Below, piece after piece: positions 1 to 8,199 of a stretch of DNA of 63,654 nucleotides. The stretch's first letter is position 1. Every line of letters begins with the position of its first letter. The position numbers and the translations under genes were made by a program. Below the pieces are notes generated by a model, which was given only the letters and a program-made list of their open reading frames with translations, had not been told where the DNA came from and made no database searches. The DNA comes from Mycolicibacterium iranicum (GTDB lineage: Bacteria > Actinomycetota > Actinomycetes > Mycobacteriales > Mycobacteriaceae). Location of the stretch: assembly GCF_001650495.1 (NCBI RefSeq), contig NZ_LWCS01000037.1, forward strand, positions 1 through 63,654, given 5' to 3'.

Positions 1-1
1 C

Positions 2-2596
2 GACCGCCCCTACGTCATCACGCTGCAACTGGACTTCGAGAACACCGGCGCGGTCGACGTCGCCAAGCAGCTGCGCGCGAAGGTCGGTGTCGACGGTGAA
101 GAGCCGGGCGAACTGGAGAACGGCAAGGTCCGCCTCTACGTCATCGGCCAGGGTGCGCTCGGCGCCGCCGCCACGGAGGCCACCAAACACGACATAGCGC
201 AGGCCGAGAAGTGGAACTTCCCGATCGTCCTGGTCATCCTGCTCGCGGTGTTCGGCTCGCTGGCCGCCGCGGCCATGCCGCTGCTGTTGGGCATCTGCAC
301 CGTCGCCGTGACGATGGGTGTGGTCTTCGTCCTGTCGATGTACATGACGATGTCGGTGTTCGTGACATCGACGGTGTCGATGTTCGGCATCGCCGTCGCG
401 ATCGACTACTCGCTGTTCATCCTGATGCGCTTCCGGGAGGAACTGCGCGCCGGCCGGGAACCCGACGACGCCGCCGACGCAGCGATGGCGACGTCCGGTC
501 TCGCGGTGCTGATGTCGGGCCTGACGGTCATCGCGTCGGTCACCGGCATCTACCTGATCAACACCCCGGTCCTGCAGTCGATGGCCACCGGCGCGATCCT
601 GGCCGTGGCCATCGCGGTGCTGACGTCGACGACGCTGACGCCGGCGGTGTTGGCCACCTTCGGCAGACGCGCGGCCAAACGGTCGTCGTATCTGCACTGG
701 GGCCGCGGCGTCGAGGCGACGCAGTCGAAGTTCTGGACGCGCTGGACCGGCTGGGTGATGCGCAGGCCGTGGGTGTCGGCGTTGGCCGCCGCGGCGCTGC
801 TGCTGGCCTTCGCGGCGCCTGCCTTCTCGATGATGCTGGGCAACAGCATGCAGCGGCAGTTCGATGCCACCCACGAGATCCGCGGCGGGGTGAACGCCGC
901 CGCCGAGGCGCTCGGCCCCGGTGCGCTGGGACCCGTGCGGGTCCTCGTCACGTTCCCCGACGGCAACGCCGCCTCCGCACCCGCCAAGGAGCCCCTGCTG
1001 CAGTCGCTGCGGCAGAAGATGTCCGAGGCGCCCAACACGGTCTCGGTGTCGCCGCCGGTGTTCGGGACCGACTACCGCAGCGCACTGCTGTCGGCGGTCC
1101 TGTCGGTCGATCCCGAGGACATGGGCGCGCGCGACACCATCGACTGGCTGCGCGAGCAGCTGCCACCGGTCGCAGGTGACGGGGTTCGCGTCGACGTCGG
1201 TGGACCGACGGCGCTGATCAAGGATTTCGACGACCGCGTCGCCGAAACCCAGCCGCTGGTGTTCGCGTTCGTCGCGCTGATCGCGTTCGTGATGTTGCTG
1301 GTCTCGATCCGCTCGGTGTTCCTGGCGTTCAAGGGCGTCCTGATGACGGTGCTGTCGGTGGCCGCCGCATACGGCTCGCTGGTGGTGGTGTTCCAGTGGG
1401 GCTGGCTTCAGGACCTGGGTTTCGAGCAGATCTCGTCGCTGGACAGCACCATCCCACCTTTGGTGCTGGCGCTGACTTTCGGCCTGTCCATGGATTACGA
1501 GATCTTCCTGCTCACTCGGATCCGGGAGCGTTTCCTGCAGACGGGCAACACGCGCGACGCCGTCGCCTACGGCGTGTCGACGAGTGCCCGCACGATCACC
1601 AGCGCGGCGCTGATCATGATCGCGGTCTTCATCGGCTTCGCGTTCGCGGGCATGCCGCTGGTCGCCCAACTCGGGGTGGCGTGCGCCGTCGCGATCGCGG
1701 TGGATGCGACGGTGGTCCGCCTGGTGCTGGTGCCCGCGCTGATGGCGATGTTCGACGAGTGGAACTGGTGGCTGCCACGCTGGCTGGACCGCATCCTTCC
1801 GTCGGTCGACTTCGAGAAGCCGCTGCCCAAGGCAGACATCGGCGACCTCGTGATCATTCCCGACGACATCTCGGCGCTGGCCCCCTCCGGATCCGACATA
1901 CGTACCGTGGTGAAGTCCGCCGCCAAGTTCAAAAATCTCGCACCGCAAGCGATCACCGTCGCCGATCCGCTCGCGTTCAGCGGCTGCCAGCCGTACCACA
2001 AGATGACCGGCACCCGCGTCGGGCGCGACGAACGGGTCACGGCCGCGGTGACCAACCGGGCGCACGGGAAGACCGTCGCTGTCAAGCTGCCCAAGCATCC
2101 CGTGACGATGTGGCGGGGCAGGCTGGATGTCGCCCTCGACGCGCTGGCTGTCGAGCGCGCCGCCCCGGAAGCCTCCCGCATCGAGCGGATCAGCCCGATG
2201 GAGACCACCAACGTGCTGCTGCCCACCGGTGACCGGCTTCAGATCCCGACCGGCGCCGAGACCCTGCGGCTGAAGAGCTTCCTGATCATGGAGCGCAACG
2301 CCGCGCGCGACTACAGCGATTTCTCCGAGCTGGTGGATTCGATGGACACCAACACCGCGGCAGAAGTGCTGGCCGGCATGGACCGGTACTACGCTGGACC
2401 ATCGGCGCGCGGGCCGCAAGCGACCGCCCATCATGGACACTGGGTGGCAACGCAGCTGGTGCGCCGACTGGCCGAGCCCGCGCCGTCTGACGGACCGGAC
2501 ATCGCGGCGGCTGGAGCAGGCAAAGAGACCGAATGGGCCAGGGTGAGGCAGCGCTGCCTCTCGGTTGCGGTGGCCATGCTGGATGAAGCGAGGTGA
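2..2596 (+). CDS. mmpL11: MmpL11-type RND lipid transporter, 5' end outside window
   Basis: RND-superfamily MmpL transporter of the inner membrane, exporting lipids or siderophore-like cargo by proton motive force. The frame is open from base 2, so translation starts upstream; about 864 residues are present and, against the 966 residues of M. tuberculosis MmpL11, roughly 100 are missing. Visible in order: the end of the first periplasmic domain, a first membrane bundle with the Asp-Tyr proton-relay pair (codons 404-409), a second periplasmic domain, a second bundle with Asp-Tyr at 1493-1498, then about 280 residues of soluble C-terminal domain, a feature of MmpL3 and MmpL11. Assignment to MmpL11 rather than MmpL3 rests on neighbours: the next gene is an Rv0201c-like protein coupled by a GTGA overlap, followed further on by Rv0200, Rv0199 and zmp1 homologues, as in M. 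tuberculosis. MmpL11 is linked there to cell-wall lipid export and haem uptake. Confidence 0.88.
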   Translation, partial: DRPYVITLQLDFENTGAVDVAKQLRAKVGVDGEEPGELENGKVRLYVIGQGALGAAATEATKHDIAQAEKWNFPIVLVILLAVFGSLAAAAMPLLLGICTVAVTMGVVFVLSMYMTMSVFVTSTVSMFGIAVAIDYSLFILMRFREELRAGREPDDAADAAMATSGLAVLMSGLTVIASVTGIYLINTPVLQSMATGAILAVAIAVLTSTTLTPAVLATFGRRAAKRSSYLHWGRGVEATQSKFWTRWTGWVMRRPWVSALAAAALLLAFAAPAFSMMLGNSMQRQFDATHEIRGGVNAAAEALGPGALGPVRVLVTFPDGNAASAPAKEPLLQSLRQKMSEAPNTVSVSPPVFGTDYRSALLSAVLSVDPEDMGARDTIDWLREQLPPVAGDGVRVDVGGPTALIKDFDDRVAETQPLVFAFVALIAFVMLLVSIRSVFLAFKGVLMTVLSVAAAYGSLVVVFQWGWLQDLGFEQISSLDSTIPPLVLALTFGLSMDYEIFLLTRIRERFLQTGNTRDAVAYGVSTSARTITSAALIMIAVFIGFAFAGMPLVAQLGVACAVAIAVDATVVRLVLVPALMAMFDEWNWWLPRWLDRILPSVDFEKPLPKADIGDLVIIPDDISALAPSGSDIRTVVKSAAKFKNLAPQAITVADPLAFSGCQPYHKMTGTRVGRDERVTAAVTNRAHGKTVAVKLPKHPVTMWRGRLDVALDALAVERAAPEASRIERISPMETTNVLLPTGDRLQIPTGAETLRLKSFLIMERNAARDYSDFSELVDSMDTNTAAEVLAGMDRYYAGPSARGPQATAHHGHWVATQLVRRLAEPAPSDGPDIAAAGAGKETEWARVRQRCLSVAVAMLDEAR

Positions 2597-3108
2597 CCTC
2601 GAACTTGACCAAGCCCCCTGAGATTCGAGGGGCTGCGGACGCTTCGACGCGCAGTCGCGCCGTGCCCCCCACCGTCGACAACCGGCCGGTGGAGTTCTGG
2701 CCGACCGCTGCGATCCGGGCCGCGCTCGAAAGCGATGACCTCAATGTGTGGCAACGCATCGTCGTGGCGATCAAGCGTGATCCCTACGGCAGGACTGCGC
2801 GCCAGGTCGAGGAAGTACTGGAGACCGCCCGTCCGTACGGGGTGTCGCGGGCCATGTCGGAGGTGTTGATCCGCACCCGTGAGCACCTCGAGGCCAACGA
2901 GTGCGCCGAGGTGGCCCGCCACGTCCACCTGCTGTTGGAGCGCTCGGGGCTGGGCGAGCAGGAGTTCGCGTCACGCATCGGCGTGCCCGCCGATCAGTTC
3001 GGCGCCTACCTGCGCGGCAGCGAGAGCCCCGCGGCGTCGCTGATGATCCGCATGGGCCGGCTTTCGGACCGGTTCGCCAAGATGCGTTCCCAGCGCGCCA
3101 GCGACTGA
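2593..3108 (+). CDS. Rv0201c-like helix-turn-helix protein
   Basis: 171-residue soluble protein starting at a GTG that overlaps the mmpL11 stop by 4 bp (GTGA), so the two are translationally coupled. Residues about 110-150 look like an XRE-type helix-turn-helix (ERSGLGEQEFASRIGVPAD, then a second helix ending near SLMIRMGRL). The N-terminal half is helical and of unknown function. Its place directly after mmpL11 matches Rv0201c of M. tuberculosis (about 166 residues). Function is unknown; coupling to the transporter suggests a regulatory or accessory role, but the helix-turn-helix reading is by eye only. Confidence 0.8.
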   Translation: MTSNLTKPPEIRGAADASTRSRAVPPTVDNRPVEFWPTAAIRAALESDDLNVWQRIVVAIKRDPYGRTARQVEEVLETARPYGVSRAMSEVLIRTREHLEANECAEVARHVHLLLERSGLGEQEFASRIGVPADQFGAYLRGSESPAASLMIRMGRLSDRFAKMRSQRASD

Positions 3109-3111
3109 CCC

Positions 3112-3783
3112 GTGGCCCACCTGCTGATCCCGGGTGCGGGCGGCAGCGCCTGGTACTGGCACCGCGTCGTCCCCCTTCTCGAGCAGGCCGGGGTGGCCGC
3201 CATCGCCGTCGACCTGCCCGCCGACGACCCCGAAGCCGACCTGTTGACCTACGCCGACGTCGCGACCGTCGCGGCGATGGACGCCGACGGACCGCTGACG
3301 GTCGTCGCGCAGTCACTGGGCGCGATGACGGCACCGATCGTGGCCGAGCGTCTGCCGACCGCGTCGGTGATCCTGCTCAACCCGATGGTCCCGGCTCCCG
3401 GGGAGTCGCCGGGTAACTGGTGGTCCAACACCGGGCAGAAGCAGGCGCAGATCGACTACTTCCGCGAAATCGGGCTCGGCAGAACCGAATTCGACGCCGT
3501 CGAGGATTTCTTCCACGACGTACCCGCCGCGGTGCGCGATGCCGCGCTGAGCAGACCCGAGCCGGGGCAGTCGGACAGGCCGTTCATCGAGCCGTGGCCG
3601 TTACCCGATTGGCCCGCGGTGCCGACGCGCGTGCTCGCGGGCAGCGCGGATCGGTTGTTCCCACTGGAGTTTCAGCGGCGGGTGGTCCGCGATCGTCTCG
3701 GGCTGGAGGTCGAGGTGATCCCCGGTGGGCACCTGGCGGCACTCAGCCACCCCGAGGCCGTCGCGGCTGCGTTGCTGGCATAG
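3112..3783 (+). CDS. alpha/beta hydrolase
   Basis: 223-residue single-domain alpha/beta-fold hydrolase without signal peptide. The oxyanion loop IPGAGGSAWYW lies near residues 6-16, the nucleophile elbow is AQSLG with Ser68, and Asp180 (SADRLFP) and His207 (GGHLAAL) complete a plausible triad. The start is a GTG 3 bp after the previous stop, so it may be co-transcribed with mmpL11; no strong Shine-Dalgarno sequence is seen. It resembles small esterase/lactonase-like proteins common in actinobacteria. The substrate cannot be read from the sequence. It opens a four-gene block that is absent from this position in M. tuberculosis H37Rv. Confidence 0.85.
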   Translation: MAHLLIPGAGGSAWYWHRVVPLLEQAGVAAIAVDLPADDPEADLLTYADVATVAAMDADGPLTVVAQSLGAMTAPIVAERLPTASVILLNPMVPAPGESPGNWWSNTGQKQAQIDYFREIGLGRTEFDAVEDFFHDVPAAVRDAALSRPEPGQSDRPFIEPWPLPDWPAVPTRVLAGSADRLFPLEFQRRVVRDRLGLEVEVIPGGHLAALSHPEAVAAALLA

Positions 3784-3823
3784 CCGCGGCGCCGAGCTCG
3801 CCCAGCCGCGGAATAGCATTCCC

Positions 3824-3851
3824 GGCTGTGGTTCGGCCGCCGACCACAGCC
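3824..3851. terminator. hairpin between convergent genes
   Basis: Perfect 9-bp inverted repeat GGCTGTGGT (3824-3832) and ACCACAGCC (3843-3851) with a 10-base GC-rich loop that can pair further (CGG/CCG). It lies in the 76-bp gap between the convergent hydrolase and methyltransferase genes and could end transcription from either side. There is no U-run, as is usual in mycobacteria. Confidence 0.5.
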
Positions 3852-3859
3852 CTGGCTTC

Positions 3860-4621
3860 TCACTCGCGAAAACGCAGACTCAGCACGTGCCCGGTCACGC
3901 GCCCGCTGCCGAGCAGCCTGCCCATTTCATCGGATTGCTCCTCGGCCAGCCGCCACGCCTCCTCGTGACCGTGCCTGCGTCGAAGGGCCTCTTCGACGGC
4001 GTCGACCTTCGACTCCCATTCGGGCGGGATCTCCGGCAGCTCGGCAGTTCTCAGCCTGCGCGCGATGGACAGGCCGGCGGCCGACAGGAGCTGCTGCAGC
4101 GATTCCTCGGTCGGAAAGCGATTGCCCTCGGGCTGGTCCTGGGGTGACAGCTGTGCCTCGGCGAGGAACACGATGAGTCCCAGACGGCCGGGAGCACGCA
4201 CCACACGCCGCAGCTCGGCGAGGAGACCGGACTGGTCTTCCATCGTGCACAGCACGCCGAGAGACCATGCCGCGTCGAACGCCGCGTCGCCGAAGGGTAA
4301 CCGCGACGCACTGCCCTGGACCGCCGGATAGCCGAACAGTGAGCGGGCCGCATGGCACGCGCCCCACTCGGGGTCGATCAGCACCGGCGCGACGGCGCGC
4401 TGCTGTGCCGCGTACGCCGCGGGTCCCGCGACCCCTGCCCCGCAGTCCAGGAACGACTCGCCGGCCGTGAGCCCGAGTTCGTCGACGAGCCAGTCGAGTG
4501 CGGCAGGATTGCCGCTGCCGCGACAGCCCGCGGGGGTGAAGAACTCCGGACCGAGGTCGCGCGCCACCTCGGCGGTCCATTCGGCAACGGTGTCGAACTC
4601 CGCCGACATCGCCTCACTCAT
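3860..4621 (-). CDS. SAM-dependent class I methyltransferase
   Basis: 253-residue methyltransferase of the Methyltransf_11/UbiE type. Motif I, FLDCGAGVAG, lies at residues 57-66; an acidic strand end (VLIDPEWG) and the post-motif region ASRLPFGDAAFDAAWSLGVL follow. The ATG at 4621 overlaps the 3' end of the upstream MTHFR-like gene by 8 bp; an internal ATG at 4609 is the alternative start. The tight overlap suggests co-translation and perhaps a link to one-carbon metabolism, but the methyl acceptor is not evident. Confidence 0.85.
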   Translation of the reverse strand: MSEAMSAEFDTVAEWTAEVARDLGPEFFTPAGCRGSGNPAALDWLVDELGLTAGESFLDCGAGVAGPAAYAAQQRAVAPVLIDPEWGACHAARSLFGYPAVQGSASRLPFGDAAFDAAWSLGVLCTMEDQSGLLAELRRVVRAPGRLGLIVFLAEAQLSPQDQPEGNRFPTEESLQQLLSAAGLSIARRLRTAELPEIPPEWESKVDAVEEALRRRHGHEEAWRLAEEQSDEMGRLLGSGRVTGHVLSLRFRE

Positions 4622-5606
4622 CGCTGTGCACCCATGCTCGAATCCGTTGTCCCACTTCTGCTTTGATTTCCGCGCCGATTCGGGTGCCCGCCCCGGAGGC
4701 CGAACCGGAGATGTTCACGCCGACGACCCCGTCGATGGACAGCAGGGCGCGGGCTTCGTCGACCGCCGCCGCGATGCCGGCCTCCCGAGGGTCGGGCGCG
4801 GTCAGGATCGAGTTCACCACCGCGTCGTCGAGCCCGAGCCCCGGAAGTCCCTGCAGCACGGCGGCGGAGGCCTCGTCGGTGACCACCGCTACCGCGGCGA
4901 GCACCGGAATCGTCAGACCGGCCCTGCGTGCGGCGGCCATGAAGTCCGCGACCATCGCCGGGACAGACACATGATTGAGGACGGCCAGGCCGGCACCTGC
5001 GCGCTGCTTGTGCACCAGCCGCTGCGGACGCTGCGAAACCGGTGGCGCCGTCGGTGTTTCAGGCACCGCAGCCGTCATCGCAAGCGACGCGGCAAGCGAT
5101 ACCAGGCGCGGGCCGTCGAGGTCGAACGTCTGGGTGACGTCGGGGCGCACGTCGTATGCGCGCCCGTCGCCGGTCACACACAGCACCGTTTTCACGCCCA
5201 CGAGTGCCAGCCCGCGCAACTCCTGCTCGAGCACGACCCGGTTGCGGTCCCGGCACGACAGCGTGATCCACGGCTGGACACCGCTGTCGAGCAGGGTGCT
5301 CGCGGTCAGGACGGGCGGGAAGTCTGGGCGGTTCTGATGCTCGCCGACCAGAACCGCGTCGCAGGCCCCGGCGAGGGCTTCCGCCGTGGCGGTCATGTCC
5401 GCCAGGTCGAAGGGGTCGCAGGTGAAGTCGGTCAGGACCAGCGGCGCGGTCACCGCGCGCGTCTCCGGGACCGGACCGACCCACGGGATGACGTCGGGGA
5501 AGACGCACGGCCCGGCCCGCATCTCACATTGCCCGTCGGGACGGACCCCACCGCAAGGACCGAAATGCATGCGCTTCGGACAGTCCAGCTCGACAACTTG
5601 CGCCAA
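4614..5606 (-). CDS. methylenetetrahydrofolate reductase-like protein with N-terminal Cys motif
   Basis: 330 residues. The first 35 carry a cysteine cluster (C9, C18, C27, C34) in the pattern CPKRMHFGPCGG...DGQCE, which resembles the MTHFR C-terminal zinc domain (PF12225, MetV-like) but sits here at the N-terminus. The rest resembles the MTHFR TIM barrel: LTDFTCDPFDL, VLVGEHQNRPDF, and VKTVLCVTGDG in the region where family members bind folate. It probably acts on 5,10-methylene-tetrahydrofolate or a related C1 carrier. Flavin-free NADH-dependent MTHFRs have been described in mycobacteria, but I cannot tell whether this is one of them. The start is the ATG before QVVELDC; the gene is the first of a two-gene unit with the methyltransferase. 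Confidence 0.75.
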   Translation of the reverse strand: MAQVVELDCPKRMHFGPCGGVRPDGQCEMRAGPCVFPDVIPWVGPVPETRAVTAPLVLTDFTCDPFDLADMTATAEALAGACDAVLVGEHQNRPDFPPVLTASTLLDSGVQPWITLSCRDRNRVVLEQELRGLALVGVKTVLCVTGDGRAYDVRPDVTQTFDLDGPRLVSLAASLAMTAAVPETPTAPPVSQRPQRLVHKQRAGAGLAVLNHVSVPAMVADFMAAARRAGLTIPVLAAVAVVTDEASAAVLQGLPGLGLDDAVVNSILTAPDPREAGIAAAVDEARALLSIDGVVGVNISGSASGAGTRIGAEIKAEVGQRIRAWVHSDE

Positions 5607-5686
5607 GGCAGCGCCCCTTTCCTCGAACGTGTGGTGTTCCCACGGCTGGCCCGAATAGTCCCCACCAAACCGGGTAAAGGTCGAAC

Positions 5687-6883
5687 GTGGCCGCGACCTC
5701 GTCCTTCGACGTCCTCGTCATCGGCGGCGGCAACGCAGGAATCAGTACGGCCGCGCATCTCCTTCGACGCGGCATCGACGACGTCGCCGTCGTCGAGCCG
5801 CTGTCCGTACACACCTACCGACCTCTGCTGTCCTACGTCGGCGGAGGCCAGGCCTCGATGAGCGACGCCGAACGCACACAGCGCTCCGTCACGCCGCCCG
5901 GGTGCACCTGGCTGCAGGACTCGGTGACGGCCGTCGATCCGCTCGCGCACACGGTGACCGGCTCGTCGGGCAGGGCCTACGGCTACCGCGACCTCGTCTT
6001 GTGCCCGGGACTCGTCGCGGACACCGACGCCCTCCCCGGCCTGGCCGAGGCTGTCGAATCGCCCGCGGTGTGCAGCAACTACCTCGACCGCGCCGAGGAC
6101 ACCTGGCAGCTCGTCCGATCCATGCCGCCGCGGCACGGCCACGCGGTGTTCACAGTTCCGTGCGCCCCGGTCAGCTGCACCGGGACCACCCTCAAACCGT
6201 TGTTTTTGGCCGCGGGCTACTGGCGCAGGCAGGGCAGGCTCGCCGATGTCGAGATCACGCTCGTCGTCGACCGTCCCTCACTGCTGGGAGTGGCCGACGT
6301 CGACGACCGCCTGCGCCGTGCGCTGGCCGACGTCGGCGCCCGCGTCCGATACGACACCGCGGTCAGCGCTGTGCGGCCGACCGAGCGTGAGCTCGTGGTC
6401 GACGGCCCGGACGGGACACAGACACTGCCGTTCGACCTGCTGCACCTGGTGCCGCCGTTCCGCGGGCCGCGCTGGCTGCAGGACGCCGGCCTCACCGGTA
6501 CCGACCGACACGGCCGCGTCGACATCGACGCTGCCACGCTGCAGCACCGCGTCTACTCGACGATCTGGTCGGCCGGCGATGTCGCGCAGGTGGGAACCGA
6601 TCCGTCCGGCGGCGCCCTGCGGCGTCAGGCCTCGACACTGGCCGACAACCTCGTCGCGGCGCGCGCTGGAAAGCCGCTGTCGCGCTACGACGGCTACACC
6701 GTCGCGCCCGTCACCACCGATTCCCACCACCTGATACCGGCCGAGTTCGACCGCGACGGTGCCATCAGCTCGTCGCTGCCGTCGTTCCTCGACCCGCTCA
6801 AGCCGCGACGTGCTGCGTGGGCGTTCGATCGGTACGTGCTGCCGCAGATCTACTGGAACCTGATCCTCAAAGGCCGGGCCTGA
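5687..6883 (+). CDS. FAD-dependent NAD(P)/sulfide:quinone oxidoreductase-like protein
   Basis: 398-residue flavoprotein with an N-terminal dinucleotide fold (VLVIGGGNAGIS, about residues 9-20) and an FAD-binding WSAGDVAQVG near residue 295. The region VPCAPVSCTGTTLK contains C159 and C164 and resembles the PVKCAGAP segment of type II sulfide:quinone oxidoreductases. At the second SQR active-site segment, where such enzymes read YTSCP, this protein reads YTVAP with Ala340, and no cysteine occurs after C164. It is therefore SQR-like in fold but probably not a standard SQR. A GTG start is preceded by AAAGG at 5676-5680. It is divergent from the MTHFR-like gene, with an 80-bp gap, and its stop lies 2 bp from the convergent Rv0200-like gene. 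Confidence 0.8.
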   Translation: MAATSSFDVLVIGGGNAGISTAAHLLRRGIDDVAVVEPLSVHTYRPLLSYVGGGQASMSDAERTQRSVTPPGCTWLQDSVTAVDPLAHTVTGSSGRAYGYRDLVLCPGLVADTDALPGLAEAVESPAVCSNYLDRAEDTWQLVRSMPPRHGHAVFTVPCAPVSCTGTTLKPLFLAAGYWRRQGRLADVEITLVVDRPSLLGVADVDDRLRRALADVGARVRYDTAVSAVRPTERELVVDGPDGTQTLPFDLLHLVPPFRGPRWLQDAGLTGTDRHGRVDIDAATLQHRVYSTIWSAGDVAQVGTDPSGGALRRQASTLADNLVAARAGKPLSRYDGYTVAPVTTDSHHLIPAEFDRDGAISSSLPSFLDPLKPRRAAWAFDRYVLPQIYWNLILKGRA

Positions 6884-6885
6884 GG

Positions 6886-7575
6886 TCAGCGGGAGTGGAT
6901 CGGCGAGACGTCCTCGACCACCCAGCGGCCGTCGGTCTTCGACAGCGCCACCCGAAGCGCAAGCACCGCGGTGTCGGACTGTTTCCCGGGCGAGGACTGC
7001 GTGCCGCGCAGGATGACGGCGACGCTGGCTGCGTCCGGACCGATGGCCTCCACGCCGGCCGATACGGTGCTGGCCTGCGCCGAGACGTTTCTGCCACCCA
7101 AATCCTTTGCCACCGCCGCGAACTCGTTCTTGAACCGCTCTGCGCTGGCGGGCGACATCATGCCGGCGGCGCGATCGATCGACGAGGTCGGGTTCTGTGG
7201 CGTGAACGTGGCGGAGGCCTCGGCGACGCTGCTGGCGATGCCGGTCACCTCGGCGCTGTCGGCGTTCAACGTGCGGTCGGGGATCGTCCACTTGACATAG
7301 CCGACGATCGCCGCGGCCACCAGCGCGGCCGTGGCCGTCCCGACAACCGCCAGCCGCAGCCCGGGTCCGTCGTCGTCGGTGCCGACGGTGACGGCGTCGC
7401 GGCGGGCCAGCACGAAGTTCACCACGACGCCCTCGACGACGAGGACACTGAGCACCGAACACACCGACACCCACCACAGCGGCCAGGCCAGTGCGATTCC
7501 TATGTACACCAGCGCCAGCAACGCTGCGATCGGCGCCAGCAGATCGAACGCGAGGACGCGCAGCCGGTTCCTCAT
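6886..7575 (-). CDS. Rv0200-like Mce-associated-type membrane protein
   Basis: 229 residues, the length of M. tuberculosis Rv0200. Two or three hydrophobic segments lie in the first half (about 10-30, 35-55 and 78-95), followed by an extracytoplasmic domain of the Mce-associated (NTF2-like) type that ends RWVVEDVSPIHSR. The ATG at 7575 overlaps the stop of the upstream gene (ATGA). A much longer open frame to 8034 runs antiparallel-in-frame through the upstream gene and is not real. The pair is likely a membrane complex, but its role is not known. Confidence 0.82.
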   Translation of the reverse strand: MRNRLRVLAFDLLAPIAALLALVYIGIALAWPLWWVSVCSVLSVLVVEGVVVNFVLARRDAVTVGTDDDGPGLRLAVVGTATAALVAAAIVGYVKWTIPDRTLNADSAEVTGIASSVAEASATFTPQNPTSSIDRAAGMMSPASAERFKNEFAAVAKDLGGRNVSAQASTVSAGVEAIGPDAASVAVILRGTQSSPGKQSDTAVLALRVALSKTDGRWVVEDVSPIHSR

Positions 7576-8159
7576 CGGATCGGCTCCAACCGCGAGATGA
7601 GCAGCTTGCCGTCGACGTCGGTGACGTCCAGCCGCAGCGTCCAGCGGACCGTCTGGGGTTCTTCGGTGCCGGTGTTCTCGCTCAGCGACGTTGCGATCAC
7701 CATGACGGTGTCGGTGCGCGACGATAAGCCGGACAGATCCGCCTCGGCCGACGGCGGGGAGTCGGGCTGCTCGTGATGGATGGTCTCGATCGCGACGGAA
7801 TCGACCTGGCCCGTGGTTTTCGACTGCAGGGTCTGAACCAGTCTGCGGAACGGCTCCACGCTGGTCTCGAAGTCCGCGTTGAGTTGTCCGACGGTGCCCT
7901 CGTGGAGCTTGGTCAGGTCGGCGTCGACGGTGTCTTTGTTCATGTTGATCAGGACGCCCGTCCAATCCGCAGCCGCCTGCAGCACCTGGGTGCGGTATCG
8001 GAGTTCGGCGGTCTCGTCGCGATGCCCGATCCACACCATCGCCGCCAGCACGACGGCGACGAGCGAAACCACAGCCAGCACAGCCGAGGCGACACCGAAG
8101 CTGCTGAAGACGCCGCCACCACGCGGTTCACGCTCGGGGACCTGCTCGTCGTCGGGCAT
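7572..8159 (-). CDS. Rv0199-like Mce-associated-type membrane protein
   Basis: 195 residues from the ATG at 8159 (MPDDEQVP); the frame is open to 8237 but that would run into the zmp1 start region. A charged N-terminus is followed by one membrane segment (about residues 20-45) and an extracytoplasmic NTF2-like domain of the kind found in Mce-associated proteins. It matches Rv0199 by position, next to zmp1 and divergent from it, and is coupled to the Rv0200-like gene by a 4-bp overlap. A signal-anchor topology is inferred. Confidence 0.8.
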   Translation of the reverse strand: MPDDEQVPEREPRGGGVFSSFGVASAVLAVVSLVAVVLAAMVWIGHRDETAELRYRTQVLQAAADWTGVLINMNKDTVDADLTKLHEGTVGQLNADFETSVEPFRRLVQTLQSKTTGQVDSVAIETIHHEQPDSPPSAEADLSGLSSRTDTVMVIATSLSENTGTEEPQTVRWTLRLDVTDVDGKLLISRLEPIR

Positions 8160-8199
8160 GCGCGTGAGGGTACCCGGACGTTTCTGGCACGCTGGTGGG

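Noticed and set aside
8168..8175. GGGTACCC palindrome near the zmp1/Rv0199 divergent region as a RicR site
   Set aside because: It has no N5 spacer and reads GGGTA before TACCC, the reverse of the RicR arrangement.
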